Of a DNA stretch of 64,000 bases, positions 24,425-31,914 are shown piece by piece (within the stretch, counting starts at the first letter, position 1; each line of letters starts with the position of its first letter). Location: IMG/VR virus record IMGVR_UViG_3300005936_000001, positions 1-64,000 of that record, one strand, 5' to 3'. The notes below the pieces were generated by a model. The model was not told the origin of the DNA and made no database searches. It saw only the letters and a program-made list of their open reading frames with translations. This DNA comes from a virus. Made by a program: the position numbers and the translations under genes.

Positions 24425-25684
24425 ATGACTATTAATTTAATCCATCCACCGCATTATGATTGTACAGATGATAGGCTCGATCCGCCACTTGGGTTGTTAC
24501 ACCTTGCGCGGGCGTTAAAGATATATAGTAAGGCCGATGTATATATCTCTGACTTATCAGGAGTAAGAGACAATCAGGAGATAGATATTAAGTATGCTAA
24601 TATCTATGGTATAACGGTCTACTGTGCTACTCTGGACACTACGAGATATATTATCGACGAGTGTAAGGAAATTAATCCAGATTCCAAGATTGTCGTAGGT
24701 GGTGCACATGTAACAGGGCTGGACATGGATATCCCCGACGTGGATCATTACGTCAAGGGATACGGGGAAATGCCTTTAGCGGCAATTGCTAATAAGCACA
24801 AAGTTAATGACATTATACTAGGCGATAAGATAATAGATCTGCAAACACCGCTTGATTGGTCTATGGTGGACGTTAACAGCTATTCGAGAGTTATCGCGGG
24901 TAGGAAGTCGTTACCTCTATTAACAAGTCGGGGATGCCCTTATAAGTGTGCATTCTGCGGGTTGAATAGCATGCACAAGATATGTAATAAGGTTAGATTT
25001 CTGGATATCGATAACATTAAGATGGAAATCAGAGCTATTAAGAGCGCAGGAATAAATGCCCTTAATATACAGGATGATATATTTACGCTTAAACTCGATA
25101 GAATGAAACAGATCTGTGAATACATCAAGGAACTCGGCATGGTGTTCAGATGTATGGGACGGGCTGGTAATGATACAGAAGAAACATATAAGGTATTAGC
25201 TGATTCAGGATGTCAGGGAGTAGCCTGGGGTATCGAGTCCGGAAGTCAGATGATATTGGATAGAATGAATAAAGAGGTTACAGTAGAGCAGAATAAAGAA
25301 GTGATTTCATGGTGTAAGAAGTATGGTATGGATTCCAGAGGATTCTTTATTTTGGGATTTCCCGGGGAGACCCGAGAGACGATTGAAGAAACAAAGCAAT
25401 TTATCATTGATGCAGACCCAGATCAATATTTTGTCAGCAACTTCATTCCGTATCCGGGAACAGATGTATATGAAAACCCATACAAATATGGTATAACTCA
25501 AATGAGTTATGATTTCAGTCAGTATTATCAAGTCGATAAAGACGGATATGGAGGGGCTGTTATTGATACTAAGTGGATGAATAAAGAAGAGTTTTCCGCT
25601 AATGAATGCGGACTAAGAGAGTGGTTAAAGGAAAATAAAGAAATGTCGGGAAAGAATATACAGCGATATGAGGAAGATAAATAA
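24425..25684 (+). CDS. B12-binding-domain radical SAM protein
   Basis: 419 aa from the ATG with AAAGGA ten bases upstream. A TTG nine bases earlier is too close to that site. The N-terminal about 150 residues have the cobalamin-binding Rossmann pattern (PPLGLLHLARALK, IYGITVYCATLD, KIVVGGAHVTG, YVKGYGEMPL). The radical SAM core follows with TSRGCPYKCAFCGL (CxxxCxxC for the 4Fe-4S cluster), then GVAWGIESGSQ and GFFILGFPGET. Class B enzymes of this type methylate unactivated carbons of sugars, peptides or phosphinates. In this neighbourhood a glycan or peptide-modifying role is plausible. It is flanked on both sides by related inverted repeats. Confidence 0.8.
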   Translation: MTINLIHPPHYDCTDDRLDPPLGLLHLARALKIYSKADVYISDLSGVRDNQEIDIKYANIYGITVYCATLDTTRYIIDECKEINPDSKIVVGGAHVTGLDMDIPDVDHYVKGYGEMPLAAIANKHKVNDIILGDKIIDLQTPLDWSMVDVNSYSRVIAGRKSLPLLTSRGCPYKCAFCGLNSMHKICNKVRFLDIDNIKMEIRAIKSAGINALNIQDDIFTLKLDRMKQICEYIKELGMVFRCMGRAGNDTEETYKVLADSGCQGVAWGIESGSQMILDRMNKEVTVEQNKEVISWCKKYGMDSRGFFILGFPGETRETIEETKQFIIDADPDQYFVSNFIPYPGTDVYENPYKYGITQMSYDFSQYYQVDKDGYGGAVIDTKWMNKEEFSANECGLREWLKENKEMSGKNIQRYEEDK

Positions 25685-25686
25685 AT

Positions 25687-25704
25687 AGTCTACCATGGTA
25701 GACT
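25687..25704. promoter_or_regulatory. Perfect palindrome AGTCTACCATGGTAGACT, copy 2
   Basis: The longest copy, 18 bp perfect, directly behind the B12/radical SAM stop codon and 18 bases before the next ATG. As RNA it could form a 7-bp stem with a CAUG loop followed by UUUCU, so weak termination or processing is possible. The 14-bp core equals copies 1 and 3. Confidence 0.6.
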
Positions 25705-25722
25705 TTCTAAATAAGGATATTT

Positions 25723-25995
25723 ATGGAAAAGAAGCCTAAATACGAATACGATCATTTTGTACTGGGACCAGATGTACATTATGGAAAACATAGTGTATTT
25801 GGAAGACATCTAGCTGTAGGTTCCGGAGCTAACACAGTACATCTATATCCTACTAAGATGTACGTGGGGGGTAAGCAGGGATCTTCTATCCCTCTATCGC
25901 CTGACCAGATGCTTATTGTAGGACGGATTTTATCAAAAATTGAACAACGTGCACAGCAGAAACAATTGCTGGAGCATGTCACTGGAGATATATAG
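25723..25995 (+). CDS. Hypothetical 90-aa protein heading the neck genes
   Basis: Small beta-rich N-terminus (FVLGPDVHYGKHSVFGRHLAVGSGANTVHLYPTKMYVGG) and a helical end (IVGRILSKIEQRAQQKQLLEHV). It is unrecognised. It starts behind palindrome copy 2 with AAGGAT as ribosome site and ends one base before the start of the next gene, so it appears to lead the neck/tail operon. Confidence 0.6.
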   Translation: MEKKPKYEYDHFVLGPDVHYGKHSVFGRHLAVGSGANTVHLYPTKMYVGGKQGSSIPLSPDQMLIVGRILSKIEQRAQQKQLLEHVTGDI

Positions 25996-25996
25996 G

Positions 25997-26920
25997 ATGT
26001 TACCAGATATTTGCTTGATAGGCGGAGACGCCGACGCAGGGGCTGGAATAGGTCAGCCCCCTGGAGTAGGGGGCGGAATAGGCCCTGGAATTCCCACCAG
26101 CCCTTCGGATGGATTAGTGTATCCCGGAGATATAGGAGGCACTCCCTGTAACAGACCTGTAATAGCAGCAGTCACGGGGACTAAACGTAAATACAATATT
26201 CAGATACAGCATACTAACGGAACTCCCGTAGTACTCACTGATATAAGTAGAGTTAAATTCCTTGCTAAGGAAACATCTGACGCTGCGAATTTTTATCTGA
26301 ATAAGACTTGTACAATAACTGATTCCGCTACAGGAATGATATCGCTGTCTCTGAAGGCTGTGGATATCCCGTACGCGGGGGTATGGCTCGGAGCTTTTCA
26401 TCTACAGGACGCTTCTCTGGAAGTGATAGCACAGTATGATATTTATCTGTATATAGAAAAGAGTCTGACGTCCGCGGAACGGACTAATAATACTATAACT
26501 ATTCCCGAAGTGCGAATACTTCTGCTGGACAGATGTCCCGCGGATAATCCTCTTCTGGATGATCTTGAATTTTCTGACTCCGAGATAGCGTTCGCTATAC
26601 GCAGACCTGTCGACGAGTGGAACGAAAGACCGCCCCATTTAATGAATGCACAGTATACACCGGCTACTTTCCCATATAGATACTACTGGATGGAAGCTAC
26701 TGCCGGAGAACTGCTCAAGATGGCCTCCCGTAATCTATTGAGGAATAAACTGGATTATCAGGCTGCAGGACTTTCAATCAACGATAAGTCCCGAGCGGAA
26801 GTATATGTACAACTAGCGGAACAGATACACATACAGTATCTGGAATGGATGCAACACGAAAAATTTCGTATTAACGCCGAGGGTGTCTACGGCGGAGTAC
26901 GTACAGTTATATACTATTAA
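25997..26920 (+). CDS. Phage neck/head-tail connector-like structural protein
   Basis: 307 aa from the ATG at 25997 with GGAGATATATAGG upstream. A start at 25940 would lie inside the previous gene. The glycine-rich opening (residues 8-35) is followed by a beta domain (about 50-160: RVKFLAKETSDAANFYLNKT..., YAGVWLGAFHLQD). The C-terminal helical part, DRCPADNPLLDDLEFSDSEIAFAIRRPVDEWNE with YTPATFPYRYYWMEATAGELL, is a pattern I recognise from neck proteins of large tailed phages. It stands first in the neck-sheath-tube order. Confidence 0.65.
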   Translation: MLPDICLIGGDADAGAGIGQPPGVGGGIGPGIPTSPSDGLVYPGDIGGTPCNRPVIAAVTGTKRKYNIQIQHTNGTPVVLTDISRVKFLAKETSDAANFYLNKTCTITDSATGMISLSLKAVDIPYAGVWLGAFHLQDASLEVIAQYDIYLYIEKSLTSAERTNNTITIPEVRILLLDRCPADNPLLDDLEFSDSEIAFAIRRPVDEWNERPPHLMNAQYTPATFPYRYYWMEATAGELLKMASRNLLRNKLDYQAAGLSINDKSRAEVYVQLAEQIHIQYLEWMQHEKFRINAEGVYGGVRTVIYY

Positions 26921-26922
26921 TA

Positions 26923-27933
26923 ATGGCTAATTTTCATCACATAGATGTATTGACAACTCCTGATAATCATAAGATTATCCATTGGCTGATGGCTAGAAAC
27001 TTCTCAGTAGACACAGGCTATACAGCTTATTTCTATGTGGATATGGCTAGATCAGGGGGACCGTGGACTTGTATTAATCCAGACAGCCCTGTTACCGACG
27101 ATTGTTTTCTGGTGGATACTGTTAAGTATAACTACAACATGGAGAAGAATCTCTACTACCATGTGCGGGCTGTTATCAGGCCCGATCCTGCTACAGGGAG
27201 TTCAAGCTCTTCCACAAACAGTGAGACCAGCGAGGATAGCGGGGACTGGGAAACTCTTACATCATTACCGGAACAGGCTCTGGGAGTATTACAGAGAGAT
27301 AATTATCTGGTGATGAAAGAAATAGTCCGTAAAGAATATCTGCGCCTCAAGAAAAAGGGCGGTAGACAGGGGTTCCTTCTTAAACGTAAGGAATGGGGGA
27401 CTAAATGCCCTGACTGCACAGATTACGATATCGAGGAAGTTGTTAACGGATCTTGTGAAGAATGCTTCGGTACAGGCATTATAGGGGGATATTATCCCGG
27501 AATAGAATATTGGCTGGATGTAGGACTGACAGCCCGAGACCGCAAGTTAAACGAAGGTGGTATCGGTATGCTGAATATGCAGGACAGAACAGCCCGTGCA
27601 GTAGCATATCCATGGATCGACTCAGGAGATATATGGGTGGATGCACAGAGTAACGAAAGATTTGTTATCCGTAAGGTAGAACACGCTGCGGAAATAGAAG
27701 GTAAACCTATTATATTTAAATTAAGTCTGCGGAGACTTCCGGAAACAGATATATCTATGGATATCCCTGTAGAGGACGAAGACGAAGGATTCGAAATAGA
27801 GACCTCTGAATGTCCTTCGGAGACAGTGGCTGTTACAGAAAAAGCCCCTGATGAATCCACAGATATAATTAAATCAACAGATACGACAGACAATAAGGGC
27901 TGGCGTAGAGGATTGGAAGATGAAAACTGGTAG
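26923..27933 (+). CDS. Neck/tail structural protein with zinc-ribbon-like pair
   Basis: 336 aa. Residues 1-90 are a beta-sandwich-like domain (fibronectin type III flavour), then a short acidic Ser linker (SSSSSTNSETSEDSG, about 97-111). A helical basic stretch leads to GTKCPDCTDYDIEEVVNGSCEECFGTG, two CxxC knuckles 15 residues apart that could hold zinc. The following beta domain (LTARDRKLNEGGIGML, SGDIWVDAQSNERFVIRKV) resembles a phage head-closure fold. The Ser linker is a small echo of the poly-Ser theme. No ribosome site is visible, so coupling to the upstream gene is likely. Confidence 0.55.
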   Translation: MANFHHIDVLTTPDNHKIIHWLMARNFSVDTGYTAYFYVDMARSGGPWTCINPDSPVTDDCFLVDTVKYNYNMEKNLYYHVRAVIRPDPATGSSSSSTNSETSEDSGDWETLTSLPEQALGVLQRDNYLVMKEIVRKEYLRLKKKGGRQGFLLKRKEWGTKCPDCTDYDIEEVVNGSCEECFGTGIIGGYYPGIEYWLDVGLTARDRKLNEGGIGMLNMQDRTARAVAYPWIDSGDIWVDAQSNERFVIRKVEHAAEIEGKPIIFKLSLRRLPETDISMDIPVEDEDEGFEIETSECPSETVAVTEKAPDESTDIIKSTDTTDNKGWRRGLEDENW

Positions 27934-27953
27934 CTTAAAGAAAGGATGTATTA

Positions 27954-28616
27954 GTGGCTGAACATACAGAACCTACATGGGATCCTAACGGACAGGTAAT
28001 AAACACAGAAAAAACTTCTCTGTGTTTGAAAAGAGACCCTTATATTTTAACAGGGCTGTTCACACAGTTTACCCGCAATCATTTTTTTAATGCAGCTAAT
28101 ATTATTAACGAGCAGCTGAAGGAATATCTGTGGACGGTTGATGAAACTACCCGTATTCAGATTGAACCTTCTTATAAATGGAATCCAACGGTTGTTCAGA
28201 GGAGACCTGCGGTATATATAAAAAGAGAAGCTATACAGGTTATTTCGAATTATAGTCTGGGACATGGTAGACATCTTTCGCATTTCGAAAAAAATGAAAC
28301 ACATAAAGGAGTAGATTATACCGTTTTTGTAACCGGCGGACATACTCTTATATGCGTAGGACAGTCGGGGGCCGAAGCAGATAGAATCGGCCTGGAAGTT
28401 TTTTTTAAGTATCTGGCATACAAAGAACCTCTGCAGAAGGAAGCTAAACTTGGAGCATTCAGTGTTCAGGAAGTATCCCCAGTGCAGAAAGTTGACGAAA
28501 ATAAAGAAAATTGGATGGTTTCTATAAAACTTTCCTGGAATTATTCATATGACTGGACTTTGTATCAAGATGCACCTATCTTAAAGAGAGTAGCTATTAA
28601 CTCAGATATATCTTAA
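27954..28616 (+). CDS. Tail completion/terminator-like structural protein
   Basis: 220 aa. GTG start with AAAGAAAGG eight bases upstream; the nearby ATG at 27946 runs into a stop at once. The pattern WDPNGQVINTEKTSLCLKRDPYILTGLFTQFTRNHF, and later VGQSGAEADRIGLEVFFKYL, is one I associate with neck or tail-completion proteins in myoviruses. The position immediately before the sheath gene agrees. The assignment rests on pattern and synteny. Confidence 0.55.
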   Translation: MAEHTEPTWDPNGQVINTEKTSLCLKRDPYILTGLFTQFTRNHFFNAANIINEQLKEYLWTVDETTRIQIEPSYKWNPTVVQRRPAVYIKREAIQVISNYSLGHGRHLSHFEKNETHKGVDYTVFVTGGHTLICVGQSGAEADRIGLEVFFKYLAYKEPLQKEAKLGAFSVQEVSPVQKVDENKENWMVSIKLSWNYSYDWTLYQDAPILKRVAINSDIS

Positions 28617-28638
28617 TTTTTTAAAAAAGGAAGAAAAA

Positions 28639-31377
28639 ATGGCATATATTCAGCCCCAATTAAAAATCTTCCAGGAATTCGAAGCCGCTCTGACTACGGG
28701 CATCACTCCTCTGTACGCTTGTATTATCGGGCCACAGTACGGGGTGCATACCGGAACTACAGGTTGCGAATCTCTTGGTGCGTACGACAGAACAACGTCG
28801 ACGACTTATTCCTGGCCGGATAAAAGTGCCGGAAGTACTGTTGAACAAGACACGGTAGTAGTAAATTTCACAGATGCTATTCTGAGATACTACTCCGGGA
28901 CTGGTTTTTCGGTACCCGCCGGGGAAGCTGCAGGCAGTAATAAAATACGTGCCGCAAGTTTAATTTTAAAAACAGCTAACGGGTATTCCCGTACTGCAGG
29001 AACATTCGGAACAAGGGATGTAGCTGTAGGGGATAGAGTCAGTGTCACATGGGACGCTAATGTATTAAGCACCCGTGTAGCGGGCTTTGATGCTGAAACA
29101 GTAGCTACAGTAGGTACAGCTACAGCATCCACATCCAATCAGGATGCTGCCATAGCTGTAGCACCTGCTGTAGATTCACAAACTATCGCGGATATTGCTT
29201 TAACTGTATCAGCGGGCGGAACATACGACGGACTGGATGAAGGAGAAATAAGTGATACATACACCGTCACTGTCACAAAGGCCGGAACTTCCGGAATAGC
29301 TGAAGCATCCGTTGTTTCCACATCGGGAACAGATGATGTATCTTTGGTAACTGTTAATTATACATCAACAGCCATTGGAACCAGAGGAATTACCTGCTCC
29401 CTTGTTAACGCGGAAAGCAGTTCTTCTTCGGGACACAGCAGTTCTTCTCAAAGCGAGAGTAATTCTTCTATTACAGAAAGTTCTTCTTCTGTTACAGAAA
29501 GTGTTAGTTCCAGTTCTGATAACGATTATAATGATCTTCAGATCGGGGACACTTGGGTAATGTCAGCAACTCAGTTATATGTTAAACCAACTCCTGTAGC
29601 TGGTGGAACTTTCTCAGGTGCTACAGATACTACTTATATCTACCGAATTGTACAGGGTGGAGTTGTCGGAACAGATAATATTATATACGATATTATCACC
29701 AACAACGGATATGACGTTCAAAGTAATACAGTAGTTTCCACAGCTGGAGCAACTCTGGTAGGTAACTACGGAGTAACAATGACTCTCGCTAGTGCTGCAC
29801 AATATTGTGGTGGAGATTCATGGTCAGTAAGTGCTCTGGCATCTGCTGACGGAGCTGTCAGAACAATTCTTCTGGCGGATAAATTAGTAGTAGGTTCGGA
29901 AGAAGCTGCTGTAGGAGATGCTTTATCAGTCACTATCAGTCTTGTAGATGATGTTGTCTGTCCAAGTATTTATTACACAACTGCAGCCTCCAGTATAGTT
30001 ATGCTGGGATCAGCTGAAATTACCGGAACTTACTTAGGAACATCAGCTCAATTTCCTGTTTTAAATTCAGGTATGTGTGTTGAGTACAGAGAATTATTAA
30101 CTACCAATACTACCTCCATAAATACTTTGTCAGATCCAACAGAAGTAGCCGCTACATTAGGGACTGTTTCAACGGATAATCCACTGGCTAAAGGTGTTTA
30201 TTCAGCCCTTCTAAACTCAAATGGAACCCCTGTATATTATATAGGTACGGCTTCTGATGATTTAGCTGGGTATACTACGGCTCTGGATACTCTATCCTCA
30301 AATCAGGATGTTTATTCACTGGTGCCGATGACTAAACTGGCATCTGTCATAACTCTTCTGGATGGGCACGTTGATGCTCAATCGGCAGCTACTAAAAATA
30401 ACTGGCGAATCGGATGGGTTAACTCAAACGAGGAACAATCTGCTTCTGTATATATAGCGGATGCTTCGGGAGAAGATCTGGAAGCAACTGTTACAGATCC
30501 TTCAAGCGGTACTAACTATACTAAAGTAACACTGGAGGACGGGCTGTTTATTACAAACGGCGTTGTCGCCGGAGATGTTCTACGTATAAATTACCGTCCA
30601 TACGCCGGAGAAACTATCTACGATACAGCTGTCATCGACAGTGTGGATACAGAAGAAGAGCTTACTCTGGTAACAGCGTTGAGTTCTGAGTATCCTATCG
30701 CAGTTAAGATAGAGGTATACAGTACTTTAACTCTGACGCAATATGCAACAGCTATCGGACAGGCTGCCGGAACTATCAGTAACAGACGTATGTATTACGT
30801 ATGGCCTGATACAGTATCCGACGGTACTGCGAGTGTAAGTGGTATTTATCTATGTGCTGCTTTAGCCGGATTACGTTCCGGAGTAGCTCCACATGCACCT
30901 CTTACTAATGTATCAGTAACGGGATTTGCTACACTTACCAGGTCTCTGATGTTTAATGCAACTCAGTTGAATATCATGGCAGGTAATGGAGTATGGATTG
31001 TTACTAAAGATCTATCAGGAACGGTATATACCAGACATCAGGTATCTACTGATAATACAGATATTAATATGCGTGAACAGACCATCACGACTAATCTGGA
31101 CAGTATTTCCAGAATTTTCAGAGATGGGTTCAGCGATATTATAGGTAGGGGCAACGTATCCGCAGATATGATTGATATCATACGGACACGTACGCATTCA
31201 ACAGCAGAGTATATTGAGGGTTTACCTTATTCTCTGACATTGGGTCCACAGTTACAGGATTACGAAATCACCAGATTGGAAGTCGATGCAGTACTTCGCG
31301 ACCATATCTGGCTGACTATTGAGCCTACACTGCCGTATCCATTGAATAATCTAAGCATCACAATGTTAATATCATAG
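28639..31377 (+). CDS. Tail sheath protein with Ser-rich insertion
   Basis: 912 aa. The start AYIQPQLKIFQEFEAALTTGITPLYACIIGP and the end (YIEGLPYSLTLGPQLQDYEITRLEVDAVLRDHIWLTIEPTLPYPLNNL) fit phage contractile sheath proteins, and the tube gene follows directly. The contractile core should be the C-terminal half (VYSLVPMTK..., YYVWPDTV...). Residues about 256-295 hold a Ser/Glu-rich insertion (ESSSSSGHSSSSQSESNSS...) between beta-sandwich-like repeats, which are surface decoration domains. A Ser linker in a sheath protein is unusual and would lie on the outside of the tail. The protein is longer than typical sheaths because of these inserts. Confidence 0.8.
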   Translation: MAYIQPQLKIFQEFEAALTTGITPLYACIIGPQYGVHTGTTGCESLGAYDRTTSTTYSWPDKSAGSTVEQDTVVVNFTDAILRYYSGTGFSVPAGEAAGSNKIRAASLILKTANGYSRTAGTFGTRDVAVGDRVSVTWDANVLSTRVAGFDAETVATVGTATASTSNQDAAIAVAPAVDSQTIADIALTVSAGGTYDGLDEGEISDTYTVTVTKAGTSGIAEASVVSTSGTDDVSLVTVNYTSTAIGTRGITCSLVNAESSSSSGHSSSSQSESNSSITESSSSVTESVSSSSDNDYNDLQIGDTWVMSATQLYVKPTPVAGGTFSGATDTTYIYRIVQGGVVGTDNIIYDIITNNGYDVQSNTVVSTAGATLVGNYGVTMTLASAAQYCGGDSWSVSALASADGAVRTILLADKLVVGSEEAAVGDALSVTISLVDDVVCPSIYYTTAASSIVMLGSAEITGTYLGTSAQFPVLNSGMCVEYRELLTTNTTSINTLSDPTEVAATLGTVSTDNPLAKGVYSALLNSNGTPVYYIGTASDDLAGYTTALDTLSSNQDVYSLVPMTKLASVITLLDGHVDAQSAATKNNWRIGWVNSNEEQSASVYIADASGEDLEATVTDPSSGTNYTKVTLEDGLFITNGVVAGDVLRINYRPYAGETIYDTAVIDSVDTEEELTLVTALSSEYPIAVKIEVYSTLTLTQYATAIGQAAGTISNRRMYYVWPDTVSDGTASVSGIYLCAALAGLRSGVAPHAPLTNVSVTGFATLTRSLMFNATQLNIMAGNGVWIVTKDLSGTVYTRHQVSTDNTDINMREQTITTNLDSISRIFRDGFSDIIGRGNVSADMIDIIRTRTHSTAEYIEGLPYSLTLGPQLQDYEITRLEVDAVLRDHIWLTIEPTLPYPLNNLSITMLIS

Positions 31378-31390
31378 AGGAGATAAGGCA

Positions 31391-31852
31391 ATGGCTAACG
31401 ATATTTTCGGTCAGGATGTACAACATGGCGGTGCATGGAAACTCGACGGAGCTATTATATCTCTGGCAGGCGGGCTCGACGATCTAATCGTCAACACGTG
31501 CGCTATCCAGTACAACCGACCTATTAACAAAATAAATCCATTGAATAACAATAAGCAATATCTTATAGCAGGACGGGGTAATGGAACCGTCCAGCTGGGA
31601 ATAATCGTCGGACCTTCCGGCGGTATTAAAGACTTCCTGGAACGCTATACAGATCCCTGTCAAATCGCGGGTAATGTGTTGACTATTAAAGCGGCCAACG
31701 TAACCTGTGACGATGATACTACAGGGGGCGGTCTTCAGTTCGTTTGTAAGTACTGTTTACTGCAGGGACTCTCCGCGTCTGTCCAGGCCGGGGATCTAGC
31801 TATATTGAGTGCCGGAACGACACTCGTTATAGGCGGTTTATCTCTCAAGTAA
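31391..31852 (+). CDS. Tail tube protein
   Basis: 153 aa, beta-rich, directly behind the sheath with GAGGAGATAAGG as ribosome site. MANDIFGQDVQHGGAWKLDGAII, CAIQYNRPINKINPLNNNKQYLIAGRGNGTVQLGIIVGPSGG and a closing SAGTTLVIGGL fit a tube-type barrel with an N-terminal arm. Two Cys pairs are present (VTCDDD, FVCKYC). Assignment rests on size, fold appearance and position. A strong terminator follows. Confidence 0.6.
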   Translation: MANDIFGQDVQHGGAWKLDGAIISLAGGLDDLIVNTCAIQYNRPINKINPLNNNKQYLIAGRGNGTVQLGIIVGPSGGIKDFLERYTDPCQIAGNVLTIKAANVTCDDDTTGGGLQFVCKYCLLQGLSASVQAGDLAILSAGTTLVIGGLSLK

Positions 31853-31875
31853 AATCACCAAGCTGTAATTAAAGG

Positions 31876-31908
31876 AATAAGGCCGCTAGAAATAGTGGCC
31901 TTATTTTT
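31876..31908 (+). terminator. Strong Rho-independent terminator after the tube gene
   Basis: A 13-bp stem AATAAGGCCGCTA / TAGTGGCCTTATT (one G-U pair) closes a GAAA tetraloop (889-892 of kb 31), followed by TTT. It separates sheath and tube, needed in many copies, from the low-copy spike and baseplate genes downstream. Confidence 0.93.
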
Positions 31909-31914
31909 ACACAT

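Noticed and set aside
17401-25684. Host-derived prophage junction or integrated bacterial sugar operon
   Set aside because: Gene spacing, overlaps and ribosome sites match the phage genes on both sides, and no integrase, attachment site or transposase is seen.
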